Positions 10,748 through 23,360 are shown, counted from the first letter of the stretch. The stretch: 64,000 bases of DNA from Isoetes taiwanensis (GCA_021234155.1 JAJEKV010000036.1:5462209-5526208); one strand, 5' to 3'. Notes: generated from the sequence alone by a model not told the origin. Numbers and translations are program-made.

Positions 10748-13297
10748 TCTGGATGGCAACAGAGCTGAGCATGGCAGAAACCCATGATCCGACGGCAAGA
10801 TTCATCATCATATTCGTCATATTTTTATGGTCTGTATTTTGGGACCTGGTTTTCATTGCCCACATCAAATTCTCAGCATTAGAATGAGTAGAGCATCATT
10901 TTGCCAGGCATGGACATGGCTGGAAAGCCATGGAACAAAATTTTGCTGCAATTTCCAACCTCCTTGGCATCCAAAATTGGGGTCGGGCTGGTATTTGGGG
11001 AGGGAAACAGAAAGAGGAATGAGCTCAAAGCAGGAATGAGGAACTATTTGCAAGAAATGAGAAAGGTTACCGGTATAGGTTTTCCAAGAAGACTTGTGCA
11101 ATTTAGGAGTGGCTGCAGGGCTCTTCGGCTCTTATATATACCTCAATCCAAGTTTTCGTGGTCTAGCTGCTGCCAGACAAATTCCAGATGTCTAGATTTC
11201 ATGATTTAGTTGCTGCCACACAAATCCTGGAAGTCGAGACAGCTAGAAACAGAAACAGGTGGAGCTCGAAGGAAAAAAAGGATGCCTTAACCAGCAAGAA
11301 ACCTCCATCCTCTGTTAGATGGGTATGGCGTGCTACGTGGCATGAGAAGATGAGAATCGATTGCGGCGCAGATCAAGAAAAAAAGAACTAGCAAAAAGCA
11401 CACCAGGAGGCTTTAACAAGGTAAGGTAGTTTTAATTAATCAAATAATATCATTGGCAGTATGACACATATAAGGAATAAATTTAACAACAGTTAATATG
11501 CTTCAACGCAACATTTGATAAAAACATAGGTGTTGAAGAGTTATTTAGATCATTCAAAGAATCTCATTGTAAACATGGGTATGGTGCAAAATCTTCAGCT
11601 GGAATGTTGGGAACCTACAAGAAAAAAATATGGAGGTCTTTTGGGCAACCCCTAGGGATGGAGTTCGAGGTTTTGGAATATGCTTTGGTATCTTCAATTT
11701 GAATAGTAAATATCTTGCCTGAATAAGATGTAGATGGTTGAGATTGTTGTAGATGAAGCTCTACAATTGCATCATGTTGGGGAGGGGGGCTTTATAATGC
11801 ACCCATCCCGAGATTTTTAGTTATTAAGCTTGATCGATATTGTAGGGTTTGTACTTGGTTTGGATGGGTTTAAACATATTGCAAGGTATGTAGTTGGTTT
11901 AGATGGATGAAAGCTTCAGAATTTGGAGCATGTAGCTACACACAAATATGCTTATTTGCTACAACACTAGTTTGAAGCTCAAGATTCAATTAAATTTGTT
12001 GTGTGTTATGCCTGACTCTCTACATATAGATACAAGTTACGCACCGTTGGGGCAGGCGCAAAGAAGGGCGAGAGAGTAGCAAGGTTTTAGCAGTCGAGAA
12101 TTTGTCCAGGGAATTAGAGCATTTAAGTATGTTGGGCTTTATTAAACATTGGTATGTGAGAGAAAAAGGATGAAATTTTTAAAGATCTCTACAAACCACA
12201 TCACAAGAATGATATACTTCTACAATTTTATATTCTACACCTCGATTTAATACAACAATGGTAATAGTTCACTACACGTCCATTTTCACAGCTATCATAG
12301 GCATTTACAATGCACCAAGAGGTTGTACAGATGGAACTGTATCTATGCTTGTTTATGAAGCATACATCCATCTACGTGCATCTTTCCAATACTGCATATT
12401 CCATCCAGCATGGTGAAGACTTGAGAATTTGTTAGTGTGTAGTAAAGTGTGATGACTATGTTCTCAAGTTGTCGTTCTAAGTGTGCTTTATTCACAAAAC
12501 GGTATGTTTTGTTATAAATTTTGATTTTAAGACTATCCATTGTTGGAGACATTTTAGAACATTTGTATATGGCCTACACAGATTCTCTCCTTTATATGGT
12601 GCCAATATCTTATAAAAGTAGTCTATATAGGCTTATCTACATGATGTTGCAAAGGGCAATATATTTGTGCCATTTATTCTGCATATTTTGCAATTTTCCT
12701 ATAGACATTCTGGTCAACTAACCATGATTTGATTGAACAAACTATGGTAAAAATCCATGTAATAAAGCGAAATTCGATGCCAAAGCATTGCAAACTAAAA
12801 ATAAAACTGCAAACAAGAAAGAAGTTCTGTGGCGCTGCCTGAAATTTTCAATTTGCTCATTTTGCCATGATACATTGACATAGTTGCCAGAGTTGCCATA
12901 AATTCTTGGACCATTTCAAGTTGGGAGGTTTCCACTAGTTAATTATTAATAGAAAAATATCTTTTACGCCTAGGTTTTCTATGCCTCAAAATTTGTGTAT
13001 TTATATTGGGACATGACAAGGTTTTGGAGGGCAGGTACTAGATTGTTTGCATCTATTGAGTTGCAATGGAGGAAGCTATGAGACGTGCTATGTGAGTGCA
13101 AGGTTCTTATGTTAAAATTATGGAATTGTTATTGAGTCCATGTAGGTAGTGCTACATTACTGTTTGTGGAACCATTATTTCATTGCCCCGAGTTGCTTGA
13201 ATTTTATCATTTCTCATGGCTAAGTTCAGGTCAAGTGTGACAACCTTGGTTTTTAGAACCTCCTGGCAAATGCTAAAGACCTTTTGAGTTTCATTTA
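10748..13297. other. Non-coding part of the 15 kb insertion
   Basis: About 2.5 kb with no supportable gene. Base composition falls to AT-rich after 11.4 kb. No tandem repeats or transposon ends were recognised before the pogo-like TIR at 13298. Confidence 0.5.
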
Positions 13298-14880
13298 GGG
13301 TATGGTCGCCATGTTCCGCGCACTTAAGGGGCAAATTGTCCTTAAACACCCGGTTTTCACCCAAATTTCGATCTGTCAATTTATTGGGATACCTAATGTT
13401 GTCCTCAACAATTTCCCCGAAGACAATTTTCCAAATTCAATCTCCATCGAAAGTTATGGTGGCCTAAAAAGGGGGGGGTCAAACGCCCACCCTCGCCGTC
13501 CCCCCAAACCACACTTCAAGTGGCATTCGAGGCCCTCTTTAGCGGCCTTTATGGCGTGCTAGCGCTGGAGGTGCCACGCATCGCATTATGTTGCCACCTA
13601 TCGGCGCAATTGCTGGATGCGCACGCCACGCTCGCCCCCTTCGAGGCCACATCTCATTATTAGTGGCGGGCCTAGGTGCCGTGATCACGAAGTTCTAGGT
13701 CGCCCGGCTACCAATACAGATGGTAATTTGGCAGTTCGAGGTACCGCCAACGGTAACCGTTGGTCTTTTACCCCACTTCCGCCCGAATGAGGCTAATTTC
13801 TCCACTCTAACTCCAATTCTTCACCCAATTTGGCCCCTAACATTCCCCGCCATGTCCCGATGCCAATTAATTCGGCTTGTAAAGGCCAAGATTCTTCAAA
13901 TCCTCCGCCCATCATTGCGATTAAGCCCTTAAATTGAGCGATCGAAAGGTGGGGGAAGATAATGCCATTTCCTTTCAAGCATCCTGGTTTCAAGCGCCCC
14001 GAGGTATGTTCTCGTGTTCTCGATATGTTTTTGTTTCTTATCTTCCATTGATCTTGTGCTTTGTCGTTTGTGTTACGTGGTTTAGGCGCCATGGATGCCG
14101 CGACGAACCAGTTATCGGTCCCGGGGGAGGTGGGACATAGTGAGGGGTGGCGGGTATGATCCGGTCCAAGAGCTCCCGCCTCTCCCGAAAGCGCCATCCT
14201 CCCCCCTTAGCTCCTCCCCCTCGACCTCTACCACTCCTAACTCTTTCGGGATTAGGAACTGTTTGGTGACCGGCGAGATCATCACAACGGCCGGTTCTTC
14301 CGTCGGCGAGGTATCGCCTTAAATAGTCTCTCAAGTTGAGCTGGCTCGTTAAAAGGACCCGACCTGATCCACCGCCAAATCGTAATCACCGGCGACCATG
14401 TGCTATTCCAAAGCCCCGCTTGGTTAATTTTGCTGCTGCCCCTTTGTACGTAAAGGCCCCCGGGCGATCCTCGCCTCCTCTTCCTTCATGTTGTGAAACG
14501 GCCCCTTCGGGCATATTTTGTGCAGCCGAGGGCTCAATTTTGTCCGAACATTATTTTTGTGTAATGGAATGATCCCGCTTTTACACAATGTTATGTTCAT
14601 TGTCGCTCATTGTTTATGTTCACTTCTCTTTTGTTATTTATTTATGGTTGTGTTCGTGTCGGGTCCATGCAAATGCGTTAATGTGCAACAATCACTATTT
14701 TAATCGAGCCACTATCTTAGCCATAAATCTTGTACAACAAGTTCACTATTTTCCTTCATATATTATGTACAATGAGTTGTCGACATGCTTAATTGTCTTG
14801 GGTTTCATCCGAGTCTTGACACTACGGCACATTGTCTCATTAATAGCAGTGCCAAATAAAAGGTGAACTGAATATTAAGA

Positions 14881-15372
14881 TTACAACGTGACCAAACATA
14901 CCTGGCTATCAGCGGGTGTAGCTATGAATGAGGTCCCCTCCCCAAACCTTGGAGTTGGCTGGGTGACTCGAGCCATGTCAGCCCTCCATATCCTTGCAAA
15001 CCCAACATCCATCTCCTTTGCACGGCTCACAATTCCAGGGTCTACCCCAATTTCCACCATTTCCCTGATAATCCTTGCCTTGTCTATTGCAAAGATCCCG
15101 GTCATGCTCGGTCCTGAATTGGCTGCAGCATAGTTCACCCATCCCTGGGTGTCCAGTCTCATTGAGTTGCCGTGACCAATGTCAGCATGTTGCTGTGGAG
15201 CAGGCAAGTCCCACCTCTTCATTGGGGAATTGAGTGTGTTGATTGGGTTTGCTACAGGCCTAACAAGAGGTATGCAACCCTCGATACTTACGTGATGCTC
15301 ATGACCAAGATCACCCGAGCAGATATGTGTGTCATCTAAACTGCACATGACTTGCTCTTCATCAAAGATCAT
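14881..15372 (-). CDS. Unrecognised ORF in the pogo-like element (163 aa)
   Basis: This 163-codon frame is on the transposase strand, 3' to it. I do not recognise the product. Visible features are a mixed charged and hydrophobic composition without membrane segments, and the sequence AKEMDVGFARIWRADMARVT near the C-terminus. It may be the 3' part of the transposase gene or a second protein of the element. Coding status is uncertain. Confidence 0.35.
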   Translation of the reverse strand: MIFDEEQVMCSLDDTHICSGDLGHEHHVSIEGCIPLVRPVANPINTLNSPMKRWDLPAPQQHADIGHGNSMRLDTQGWVNYAAANSGPSMTGIFAIDKARIIREMVEIGVDPGIVSRAKEMDVGFARIWRADMARVTQPTPRFGEGTSFIATPADSQVCLVTL

Positions 15373-15403
15373 CCAATGGTTGGGAGTTCAGTCTACATTG
15401 GGA

Positions 15404-16740
15404 CTAGCAGTGTACAAAGGTTGAAGAGCCTCGGTCAATTCCCTCGGGACGCCTCGATTTACAAAGAATGGGTGCCCCAAGTGGACTTAACCCTTGTCTA
15501 ATCCTAAGCCTGTTCCTCACCTGTAATCTTCTTGTCTTAACCTCCTCGCTCAACACCCTTTGAAAACCAAATATGGATGCCACTCTAGACATCCCCCTTG
15601 GGTACATAAACTCCCTAAGCCTTGCAGCACTTGCAGCTTCCCTTGCATCAGCCAACTTCCTCATCTCTCTCTCCTCCCTGTTAGCTTGTGCCCTCTTGGC
15701 AGCCTGCTCCCTTTCAGCCTTCCTCCTTGCAGCCTCAACCTTCCTTCCTTGCCGCCCAATTTCAATTTCTCGGCCCTACCTTCTAGCCCGTTTCTGCTCT
15801 CAATGCCTCACAAAACCATCACTTGATATGTGAACTCTCCTCCCGGATCCGGGGCAAAGCCTCTCTTCCTTGCCCTTATGGTGCGGATGGCATGCCATAT
15901 GTTTGAGAACCTCCAACATCATTGGCATGCACTCTCATTACAAGAAGACCTTCAATGGGCAATTCATGGTTAGGTTCCACATGGCCAGCTTGTGGCACAT
16001 GATCACCAACCGATTGTGTGGCATTTGGTCATTCTCGCACTTCATTTGGGAGTTGTCCCGGTAAAGCCTCCCATAGCCGGGTGCACTTCGCCATGTCAAA
16101 GGCCTCCACTTGTGCCATATCCGGATGGTAATCTTCTCCGGCTTTTGCTCCCCGGCCTCAGAATGTCTTCAACATGCACCCTCCCAAACCTGGTACATTC
16201 TTGACCGGCTTAACCTTTTCCTGGTCAAAGGGCCAGATACCAGTTGCCCTAAAACCTGCCTTGATGTTCTGGGGTGTGAGGCCGCATGCAACTGACTGGG
16301 AAATCAATTCTGCTATCTCCTCCTTCTTTGGTTCTGCCCTCCCTTTGCTTACCATGTAGGCGACTCTATGCCTCTTGAATGCTGCCTGTGTTAAGCAAAG
16401 CATGCCACATCTAGAGGCTGAAGTCTATGAGATGTATGTGGAGGCAATAAGGCAAAGTGGATGCCCTTCTCTTTTTGCCTCCAATATGACTTCCAGCTCT
16501 ACATGACCGCCATGACCATCCAATATGATAAGGTGAGGTCTGGTCCGGGGATACACCACTGAACTCTTGTCGCAAATGTGACAGCCATGACTTAAACAGC
16601 CTCGATGTCATCCAAGCCGAAGATTGCACGCGGCTGAATGGCACCTTCTTCACATCTTGCAATATGATCTTGCCTCATGCGATTACCTTTGAAAATATAC
16701 ATGTTGGGGATCCTGTACCCCAAAGATTAACACAAACCAA
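15404..16740 (-). pseudogene. DDE_1 (pogo/Tigger-type) transposase, frameshifted
   Basis: Read from the right, conserved blocks fall in several frames. One is NMYIFKGNRMRQDHIARCEE near 16700-16640 by hand translation. LIILDGHGGHV near 16535-16503 contains the second catalytic Asp of the LDGHxxH motif. HFALLPPHTSHRLQPLD near 16470-16415 is the hallmark after it. AGFRATGIWPFDQEKV near 16270-16215 is the typical C-terminal signature. At least two frame changes separate them. The open frame 15404-15664 (ending in a basic RLQVRNRLRIRQ region) probably continues the C-terminus. Known elements of this type bind their TIRs through a CENP-B-like N-terminal HTH, which I could not find intact. The gene is inactive as it stands. 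Confidence 0.75.
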
Positions 16741-16974
16741 AATAGTAACCCATTCCCTATTGTTCATAACTACCTCACTCACCCTATTCCCCCCTTTCTA
16801 GCTATGATTTTCAACCCCTTCACTTTCCCTCGCCTTTCCATTCCCTCTAAAGATTCCATATCCTTGAGGCGGAATGCAAATTCAAAGATAAATCATTAAG
16901 CCCTATAGAAGTTGTCGAGGTTCTCCCGTGTCATGGCACGGGCCCCGGCCACATCTAGGGTTTTCCTCGACTCC

Positions 16975-17571
16975 TTAGAGCCACTTCCTGGTGTCTTTGT
17001 TTAAAGAGCTTCCACCACTTATCGCCACGGTACTCCAGATTCTCCACATGAGCCCCCTGCTTAGCCATCTCTCACGCCTTTTCCTTGGCCGATAGGTGTG
17101 ACCCCATCCCTTGCTCGCCATGCTAAGGGCCCACCGACGCAGCTCCTCCTCTTGGAGAGTTGTCAATATCGTGAATGATTTGTTTGCTTGTGGCTTGTTC
17201 GACCGTATAACCAATCCCGATTGTGGACTCGTATACCGCACCTCCTAGAAGCCTCTCTAATTGAAATGCCATATTCGCTACCTCTTAGAGGATGTCGAGC
17301 ATTTGCTCTTCTCATTCATTGACCTCCCTACTCCGGCCTCCTTGGTGGCATTGGACCGTAGCAAAGACTGACCTGTGGTGCCCTCCTCTTTTGTCCCTTC
17401 GCGGACCCTCTTGATGATGCCGGCCTCCTCGGTACCCCTTTCAAAAGATCGGATTCTCTTCGTTGCTCCCTCGCCGAAACCATGGCTATCTTCAGTGTTC
17501 TTCATGACCTCCTCACCGATAACATTTGAACCGTGGAAAGGAGGGCGAGATTTTATGGCCATGGAAGCCAT
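16975..17571 (-). pseudogene. Probable 5' part of the pogo-like transposase gene
   Basis: Two minus-strand frames (17278-17571, then 16975-17241) lie upstream of the DDE blocks within the same element. The first starts MASMAIKSRPPFHG and is rich in Lys, Arg, Glu and Gly. The second has the basic stretch TYRPRKRRERWLSRG. The position fits the DNA-binding half of the transposase, but I could not identify a helix-turn-helix. Treat this as a positional inference. Confidence 0.35.
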
Positions 17572-17705
17572 AGCGGTGTCCAGAATTCAATTTCAAGAAT
17601 GCAATCGAAAGTGCAAGCTTTGAAGCCAAATCGCTTTCAAACCCGCATTGAATTCGCTTTCAAATCGGCATGCTTCTGGGTATTTTCTTCAACACGGACG
17701 TGGTC

Positions 17706-17752
17706 ATCTAGTGCACGAGCGTGGTCATCTAGTGCACGGTGCCAGGGACATT
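17706..17752. repeat. Tandem duplication of a ~21 bp unit
   Basis: GTGGTCATCTAGTGCACG occurs twice in direct succession (17699-17739), close to the right end of the pogo-like element. No function is visible. Confidence 0.6.
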
Positions 17753-17953
17753 CAAGTCACGACAGAGGTCATTGCAGGCACGGATGATGGAACCTGGTGT
17801 CTCGGTTGAAGGAAACCTAGATAACGACACCTGGCCACAAGCCGACGACACCTGGACGGGGATACCCATGGCTGCCTGGCGATAACCAGCGTAGGGACGG
17901 GGGGTTTACCGTCGCTCTGAGGTGGGGTCACGGCAGTAGGCGACCATACCCTA

Positions 17954-19199
17954 GATGCACCATAATTTTAAAATGCATCCAAGTGATAGCCCATGTGGGA
18001 TTTGAGGGTTATTCTAGTTTTCATTAAGAATGTCTACCCACGTGCTCTACAAAGTTTTTGCCTAAGTATAAATACACCCATACATATTGTATGGGTGCAG
18101 GCGGTGTTGCATTACTTTTTCTGAAGCTATTATTATTTCGAGACCCACTGTCGCCAAAGCTGCATGTTTAGGCTTCAGAGATCTATGTTCAACGTTGTGC
18201 ACTTATAGATATTTCATATCAAAAGAAAAGGCCATTCCTATTTAGAACCAAGCATTTGGTTAAAGACATTACAGAGCACAGTTATCATGTTATCCATGAA
18301 ATTACATCACACATTCTGACACTTTCTAGCATTGAAGGGTGTTTTCTAGCATTCCACTAGGCAAGAATTCAAGTATCCCCTCTAAAGGAAAATGCTCTGA
18401 AAGCGTGGTATTCCATGGACAAAACAGCTTGTGGACTCATTTTATGAGTTCTTTTCCTGAAAGCATAGCATTTAAAGGAAACACTTCTAAGCCTACAACT
18501 GTATCCATGATCAATAGCCATGAGACTGCAAGCTTATCAGCATGTATATTTCTTCATCTCCTTTTGCCAAAAACGTTGCAAAATATTGCTCTTGGATATT
18601 ATATTGAAGTTCAAACAATAGACCTATGGGTGCAATCACATGCAATGGGATGATCACATTGCATGGAGACAGCAGTTTAAACCAGCATTGTGTGTGACAG
18701 CAGTCTAAACTAGCACTGTATGCAAGCTTCTCTTGACAAATCATCCACAAGCAAATGATAATTGACACTTTTCAAAGCCCAGACTATCTACAGAATGGTT
18801 CTTAGTCGTTTACTAAAGGAACCAAACTATATTCAATTTATAAGAGAGACCTGTTCTGCAAACAAACAATATTGATGTTGATGTGATAACCACGTAGCTG
18901 CCATCAACCGCGTTAGCTGCCATCAAGTCACAGAATGGAGCAACAAACATATGTAAGTTTCTGGTTATTACCTGGCTTTATAAACTACCATCAATAAAGA
19001 GTGTGCATTAAATTGCACAAATTTACCTCATCAGAGTATAAGACTGGTCAGATCTTGTTGCAAATTAAGAAAGGAATATATTGAGCGATATTGCCAATGC
19101 ACAAAAGCAAGGTAAAAAGAAATACATACCAAGGTCACACTTTCACTTCTGGCATGGTCAAACTCTAGTGTTTCCTACTGAATAGTTCAGATCGAGATA
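17954..19199. other. Non-coding between pogo-like element and DUF760 fragment
   Basis: No gene was recognised. A TATAAATA at about 18067 is followed by a 10-bp inverted repeat, CACCCATACA / TGTATGGGTG. This could be a relic core promoter, but nothing coding follows at a suitable distance. Confidence 0.4.
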
Positions 19200-19705
19200 A
19201 GTTCTCTAGTTGTTCAAAGCAGTAAGCTGCGACTTATTTATTTGTATGCTGCATCTATTATTTATGGATATTTTCTTGAAAGGCTTGATAAAAAATACCA
19301 GCTAGAGAGAGTAGATGTTGGGAACAAGGAAGGGGGCCATTTGGCTGTAGAAGCTGCTACTGCAGTGGCTCCTATGGCTGCATCTGGATCATCTAAAATT
19401 GCAGGGAGTTTTGATCCTGCAGTTCTGAGAAATTATATTCTTTCATTTGATCAGGATACTCTTCAAAGATGAGCAATGCCTAGATCTAAAGGAAGGTTTA
19501 AGTGCAATTGAATTGCATACTCAGGCACTCTTTGGGAAGCCGGAAGTCAAGTTTGGTTCAGATGGTTCTACAGTTTTGTTGCCAGCAGATTCTATTCAGA
19601 TCAGATAAGTTGGCAGTTACCTCTGGGATGTTGAATCTTATGTAGACTCACATTACAATTTTGCATCTAAGTACATGGAAGGAGCTGCTGTCTAATTCGG
19701 CAGTA
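19200..19705 (+). pseudogene. DUF760 (UV-B-induced-protein-like) gene fragment, broken
   Basis: Plus-strand blocks match the plastid DUF760 family typified by Arabidopsis At3g17800. They are KLRLIYLYAASIIYGYFLERLDKKYQLE (split here only by my reading), then FDPAVLRNYILSFDQDTLQR, then after a frameshift ELHTQALFGKPEVKFG, and LWDVESYVDSHYNFASKYME in a third frame ending near 19711. An in-frame TGA at about 19470 and at least two frameshifts disable it. No introns separate the blocks, and the gene's 5' part is missing. The fragment lies 20 bp from a sugar-transporter fragment, inside the 15 kb insertion. It looks like captured host sequence. Confidence 0.72.
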
Positions 19706-19718
19706 AGAAAAATGATAC

Positions 19719-19960
19719 AGTGGCATTAGGGTGCATTTCTTTCAACAATTCGGTGTGATCGATGCATTGGTTTACTATACTCCAAAAACTTTAAAGCAAG
19801 TCGGAGTAAGCAACAAAGATTACCTCTTAGGAAGCACAATAGTCACCGGAATATTCAAGACAATCTTCATTTTCGTGGCCACAATCTTCTTGGACCAATT
19901 AGGTTCATTTTCGTGGCCACAATCTTCTTGGACCGACGGAAAGCGATTTTGATCCAGAAC
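19719..19960 (+). pseudogene. MFS sugar/polyol transporter gene fragment
   Basis: The frame beginning HFFQQFGVIDALVYYTPKTL and continuing through KQVGVSNKDYLLGSTIVTGIFKTIFIFVATIFLDQLG (read in two pieces) matches transmembrane helices 7-8 of plant polyol/monosaccharide transporters, where HFFQQ..GID..VYY is conserved. Only about 75 residues are present of roughly 500. A 35-bp segment encoding the last helix is duplicated in tandem (about 19864-19937), after which homology stops. It directly abuts the DUF760 fragment although the two gene families are unrelated, which argues for capture and joining by a transposon. Confidence 0.75.
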
Positions 19961-20874
19961 TCATATACAGTTAACACAGTCTAGAAGGCAAGCTAGGCGA
20001 CGCATAGCCCTTCAAATGCTGTGTTGATTCGAGCCGCTCAATAAGCCTCAGTGCACAGTAATGTCTTCAAGGGAAACCAACGAGTAGCCGATAGAGCAAA
20101 AAGGGCAGGCAAGGGATGGACAAACAAGGGAAGCAAGGGCTGGGCAACGAAGCAACAATCCTTATAATAGAAGATCAAAGTACCAGAGAAATCAGCCTGA
20201 ATCTGAGAAACATAACAAGCAAAATTGAATAAATACATTTGCACCTAAAACCTTGCACTATATCGTGACTCTAGACGTCCAACAGATGCACAAAAAAGCT
20301 TCAGAAGATAGGGAGCACAATTAACACAATAAGAACTGCATGACAGGCGACAGATGGACATGGAAAAAACTCTGTTAGACAGAAATTGATGCTCAACTGA
20401 CATGCTCAACTGGCATGCTTGAGAGCAAAGCAATCAGCCTAAATTAGCAAAGCAATCAGTCTGCATACAGAGTTGAGAAAACACACAAAAAAGAATAAAA
20501 CCTTAGAAAATACAACATTAGCCGGCCATGACTCTGCACTGAGGTCCAGAGGCCGATCAATAACAAGCCGGCCACGGCAGGGTTAACTCAGGCCGGTCAA
20601 AGAATCTCGGCCATGAACCTTGCTGTAAGACCTTCAGAAGCCGATCAAAAGCCGCCTATGGAAAGCAGAGTTGAGCTAAGGCCGATCAAATACCCATGTA
20701 GAAAAGGATTAGCAAAAGAACAACAAAGCTGTTGAAATACCAGAGTCGGGTGAAGCCAAGAGCAGATTGGAGATTGCTGCTTCACGGCCGATCCGGGTTA
20801 AAGAAATGGAAAGCGACCTAGAGTAGAAAATTGCGACCCATTCTCATGTCAAGGAAACGAACGCGCATGGAACA
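19961..20874. other. Non-coding with a recurring GCCGATCAA motif
   Basis: No gene was recognised. Between 20520 and 20800 the motif GCCGATCAA / GCCGGCCA recurs at irregular spacing (near 20551, 20567, 20640, 20680). No known element was identified from it. Confidence 0.45.
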
Positions 20875-20924
20875 AAATATTTTTACCCCGGTTATTGTGA
20901 TTCCATCGCAAAAAATTCCATCCT

Positions 20925-21480
20925 GCGGAATCACCAGGCCGGAGACCCCGTTATCCGTACCAGAGCCCCCGTTATCCGTACCTGACGGGGTCGCTTTCAG
21001 GTCATTTATACCTTCCGGCGGAATCACAACTTTGCTATTCTGCCAGATGGAATCACCAATTTACGATTCTTCGAGATGGAATCACCGCTCATGTATTCCA
21101 CCGCATCGGAATCACAATCAGATATTTATTCCGCGAGATCTTAATCACAATCGTGTTATTCCGCCGCATCTAATCACAACCTTGCTATTCCGCCAGACGG
21201 AATCACCAACATGTGATTCCACCGGATGGAATCACCACGTGCTGATACCGCCAAGTGGAATCACCATGGTGAAATACCCCCCGGCGGAATCACGTCCGTA
21301 AAATTCTGCACGGTGGAATCACCTCGTGAAATACTGCCGAGTGGAATCACCAACAACTTGTAATTCCGCCAGATGGAATCACATACCGTGATATTCTAAC
21401 CCGTGGAATCACCGCGTACCATAATATTCTAACCCGTAGAATCACATACCATAATATTCCTTCCCTTGGAATCACCATAG
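20925..21480. repeat. Array of ~18 near-palindromic units, period ~30 bp
   Basis: GGAATCAC or a one-base variant recurs about every 28-33 bp, near 20935, 21022, 21050, 21080, 21110, 21140, 21167, 21198, 21228, 21256, 21284, 21314, 21342, 21373, 21404, 21435 and 21466. Each is preceded by ATTCCGCC or a similar complement, so every unit is an imperfect palindrome centred on four or five variable bases. The sequence between units varies, so this is not a simple satellite. It is not a CRISPR array: the units are degenerate and the host is a plant. Confidence 0.85.
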
Positions 21481-21489
21481 AATTTCAAA

Positions 21490-23360
21490 TCGCCCCCACC
21501 TATCCGGCCTACGTGCTAGGCCACATGGAGGGAAAATTACCATGGTTCAATCCCAAATTTGCATTTGATTCCATAGAAAATGGTTCAAGATAAATTTCCT
21601 CCGATTCCATAGAAACCGGTTTAGGATGGTTTAGCTAAGCATACATAACCCCGCTTCTAATAAGAAATGAAGGATGTTCTCTTTGGGCCGGAGGATTCAA
21701 CCTCCGTGGCCGGATCGGCCCCACCGTGAGCCCTAGGACAAACCGTAGACAAGAAAAACAAACAAAGCTTACTTTCTCATTCCCGCTTTCACTCAAACCT
21801 CCTCTCTTAATCCTTGGCCTTAGATAGTTGATCCACCTCAACTCGCAGCTTCTTGCCACATCTCTTCAACCCCCGCCATTGCCAATGGTCAAAGAAAATG
21901 GGGATCATAAATAGAGAAAAGTCCTAGTCATACATACCCGACCTTCATTGGCACAGAATCCAATTGCCTCCCCGTCCCATTTTGTTCTATATGAATGCTC
22001 TCAACTTGGCATCTTCTTCCAAATACCAAGGACCCTTTTTGACGCTTTGCTTTGTCACGAAGAAGGTGCTCTACCCATCGCTAAGATCCACGATCAAAAG
22101 CCCCGCCGCAGATTTTTGCTCAAATTTTGAGATCTCGAAAGTCGAGGGGTTGCTTGTATTGTACACAATCCTAAATTGCGAAGAGGATACTGAATCTTTA
22201 CTGCCAGAGAAGCAAAGGAAACGTGAAGCAGCATGAGAAAAACAAGAAAACAAAGTCCAAGCGAGGGAATAAAATAGCAAACGCCGAAATGCAGCGCAAG
22301 CGCAGGAGCCAAGATTATGAAGAAAGAAACAAGAAGAAACAAAGATCGAAGGGGGGCAGAGAAGATCTTATATGCAGAAGCAAAGGCGCAGAGCTATGCC
22401 GGCGAGTAATGAGAGGTAAGCCCGGTGGAATAAGCCTTACCGGAAGAGGACATGTATGGAATTCCGGAAGAGGACCGATATAAATTTGCTCTTGCGGCTA
22501 GATTGTTGAGCCCCCGCTTTTTCCGGGCTCTTGATTTCTTCTCCCCTAATTTGGGCTGCCCCCCTTTTTCTGCCCTGCTTTCTTTCAGCTGCAAAGTCAT
22601 CAAAAGCAGGTTTAATCCCCTGTTCCGGTCTTGAATAGCAGTTATTCGACCGATCTGAAGCTTAAGCGGTGGATGTTTGAAGCAAAACAGGAAAAGATTA
22701 ATTAGATTTTATGTTTGTGGAAAAGGGATACGATTACTTCCGAAACAAGGCTTCCTACTTGGAAAGAAAGGGAGAATAACAAGAAAAGGGAGCGCTGGAG
22801 AAGAGCCATACAATCATTACCTGTTTCTTCACCGGTGGCAATATCAGATCCCATTTCACCAGCCGAAGTAATCGGATTTTTGCCCAAACCCCAAATTTAA
22901 CCTCAAATTTTCGATCCAAAGACTTCCGGCTCGCGTTTCTTAATCCGATCCCCGGGCGCCGATTTATGCCTCACAGCCGCCGGTTTTCGTTGATTCGGCC
23001 GCTCGCCTCACCGACCATAGCCACCGATCGTTTTCTTGCGTTTGATTCGTTTTCTTGCCCCCGCTTTCGCCATAGCCATGCTTTTGCCTCGATCTCAGAA
23101 GCAAAAATAGAACAAGAACAAGAAAAGAAGAAACAACAACTCGTCTAAGCCTGCGAAAAAATATGGCGGATCGCCTAAACTCTGATTTAGTTAAACCTAG
23201 AAGCTGAAACAAGGATGTGGAGCCATCGCCATCGTCGCCATCCCTAAAGCTTCAAAAAAATGCCGGCCACGCCGGATCGCCCGGAGCAAGCCGCCATAGC
23301 CGGCGCTACACTGGCTGAAAAAACCTTCAAGAACGTAAAAAATTTGAATTTTTTAATTTT
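21490..23360. other. Interior of the inverted-repeat element
   Basis: Several short frames exist on both strands but I recognise none. The stretch 22223-22483 encodes a Lys/Arg-rich polar frame with no domain, and 22900-23150 is GC-richer with leader-like composition. It may contain captured promoter or exon pieces, but I cannot name a source. Confidence 0.4.

Larger units (their letters stand above)
13298..17951 (-). mobile_element. Pogo-like (Tc1/mariner superfamily) DNA transposon, 4.65 kb
   Basis: The ends are inverted repeats GGGTATGGTCGCC at 13298-13310 and GGCGACCATACCC at 17939-17951. Each is flanked by TA (13296-13297 and 17952-17953), the target duplication of the Tc1/mariner superfamily. 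Perfect pairing stops after 13 bp. The interior carries a decayed transposase of the DDE_1 (pogo/Tigger) type on the minus strand. The GC-rich left 1 kb (about 13.45-14.35 kb) has no recognisable product. The element lies inside the 15 kb insertion of copy 1. Confidence 0.8.

Noticed and set aside
13793-14334. Overlapping GC-rich frames on both strands near 14 kb
   Set aside because: High GC lowers stop frequency in all frames. No motif or consistent start was found.
18060-18110. Promoter with TATA box
   Set aside because: TATAAATA and a short inverted repeat are present but no gene follows within a plausible distance.
20925-21480. Possible CRISPR array
   Set aside because: Repeats are degenerate palindromes of variable spacing in a plant genome, with no cas genes.
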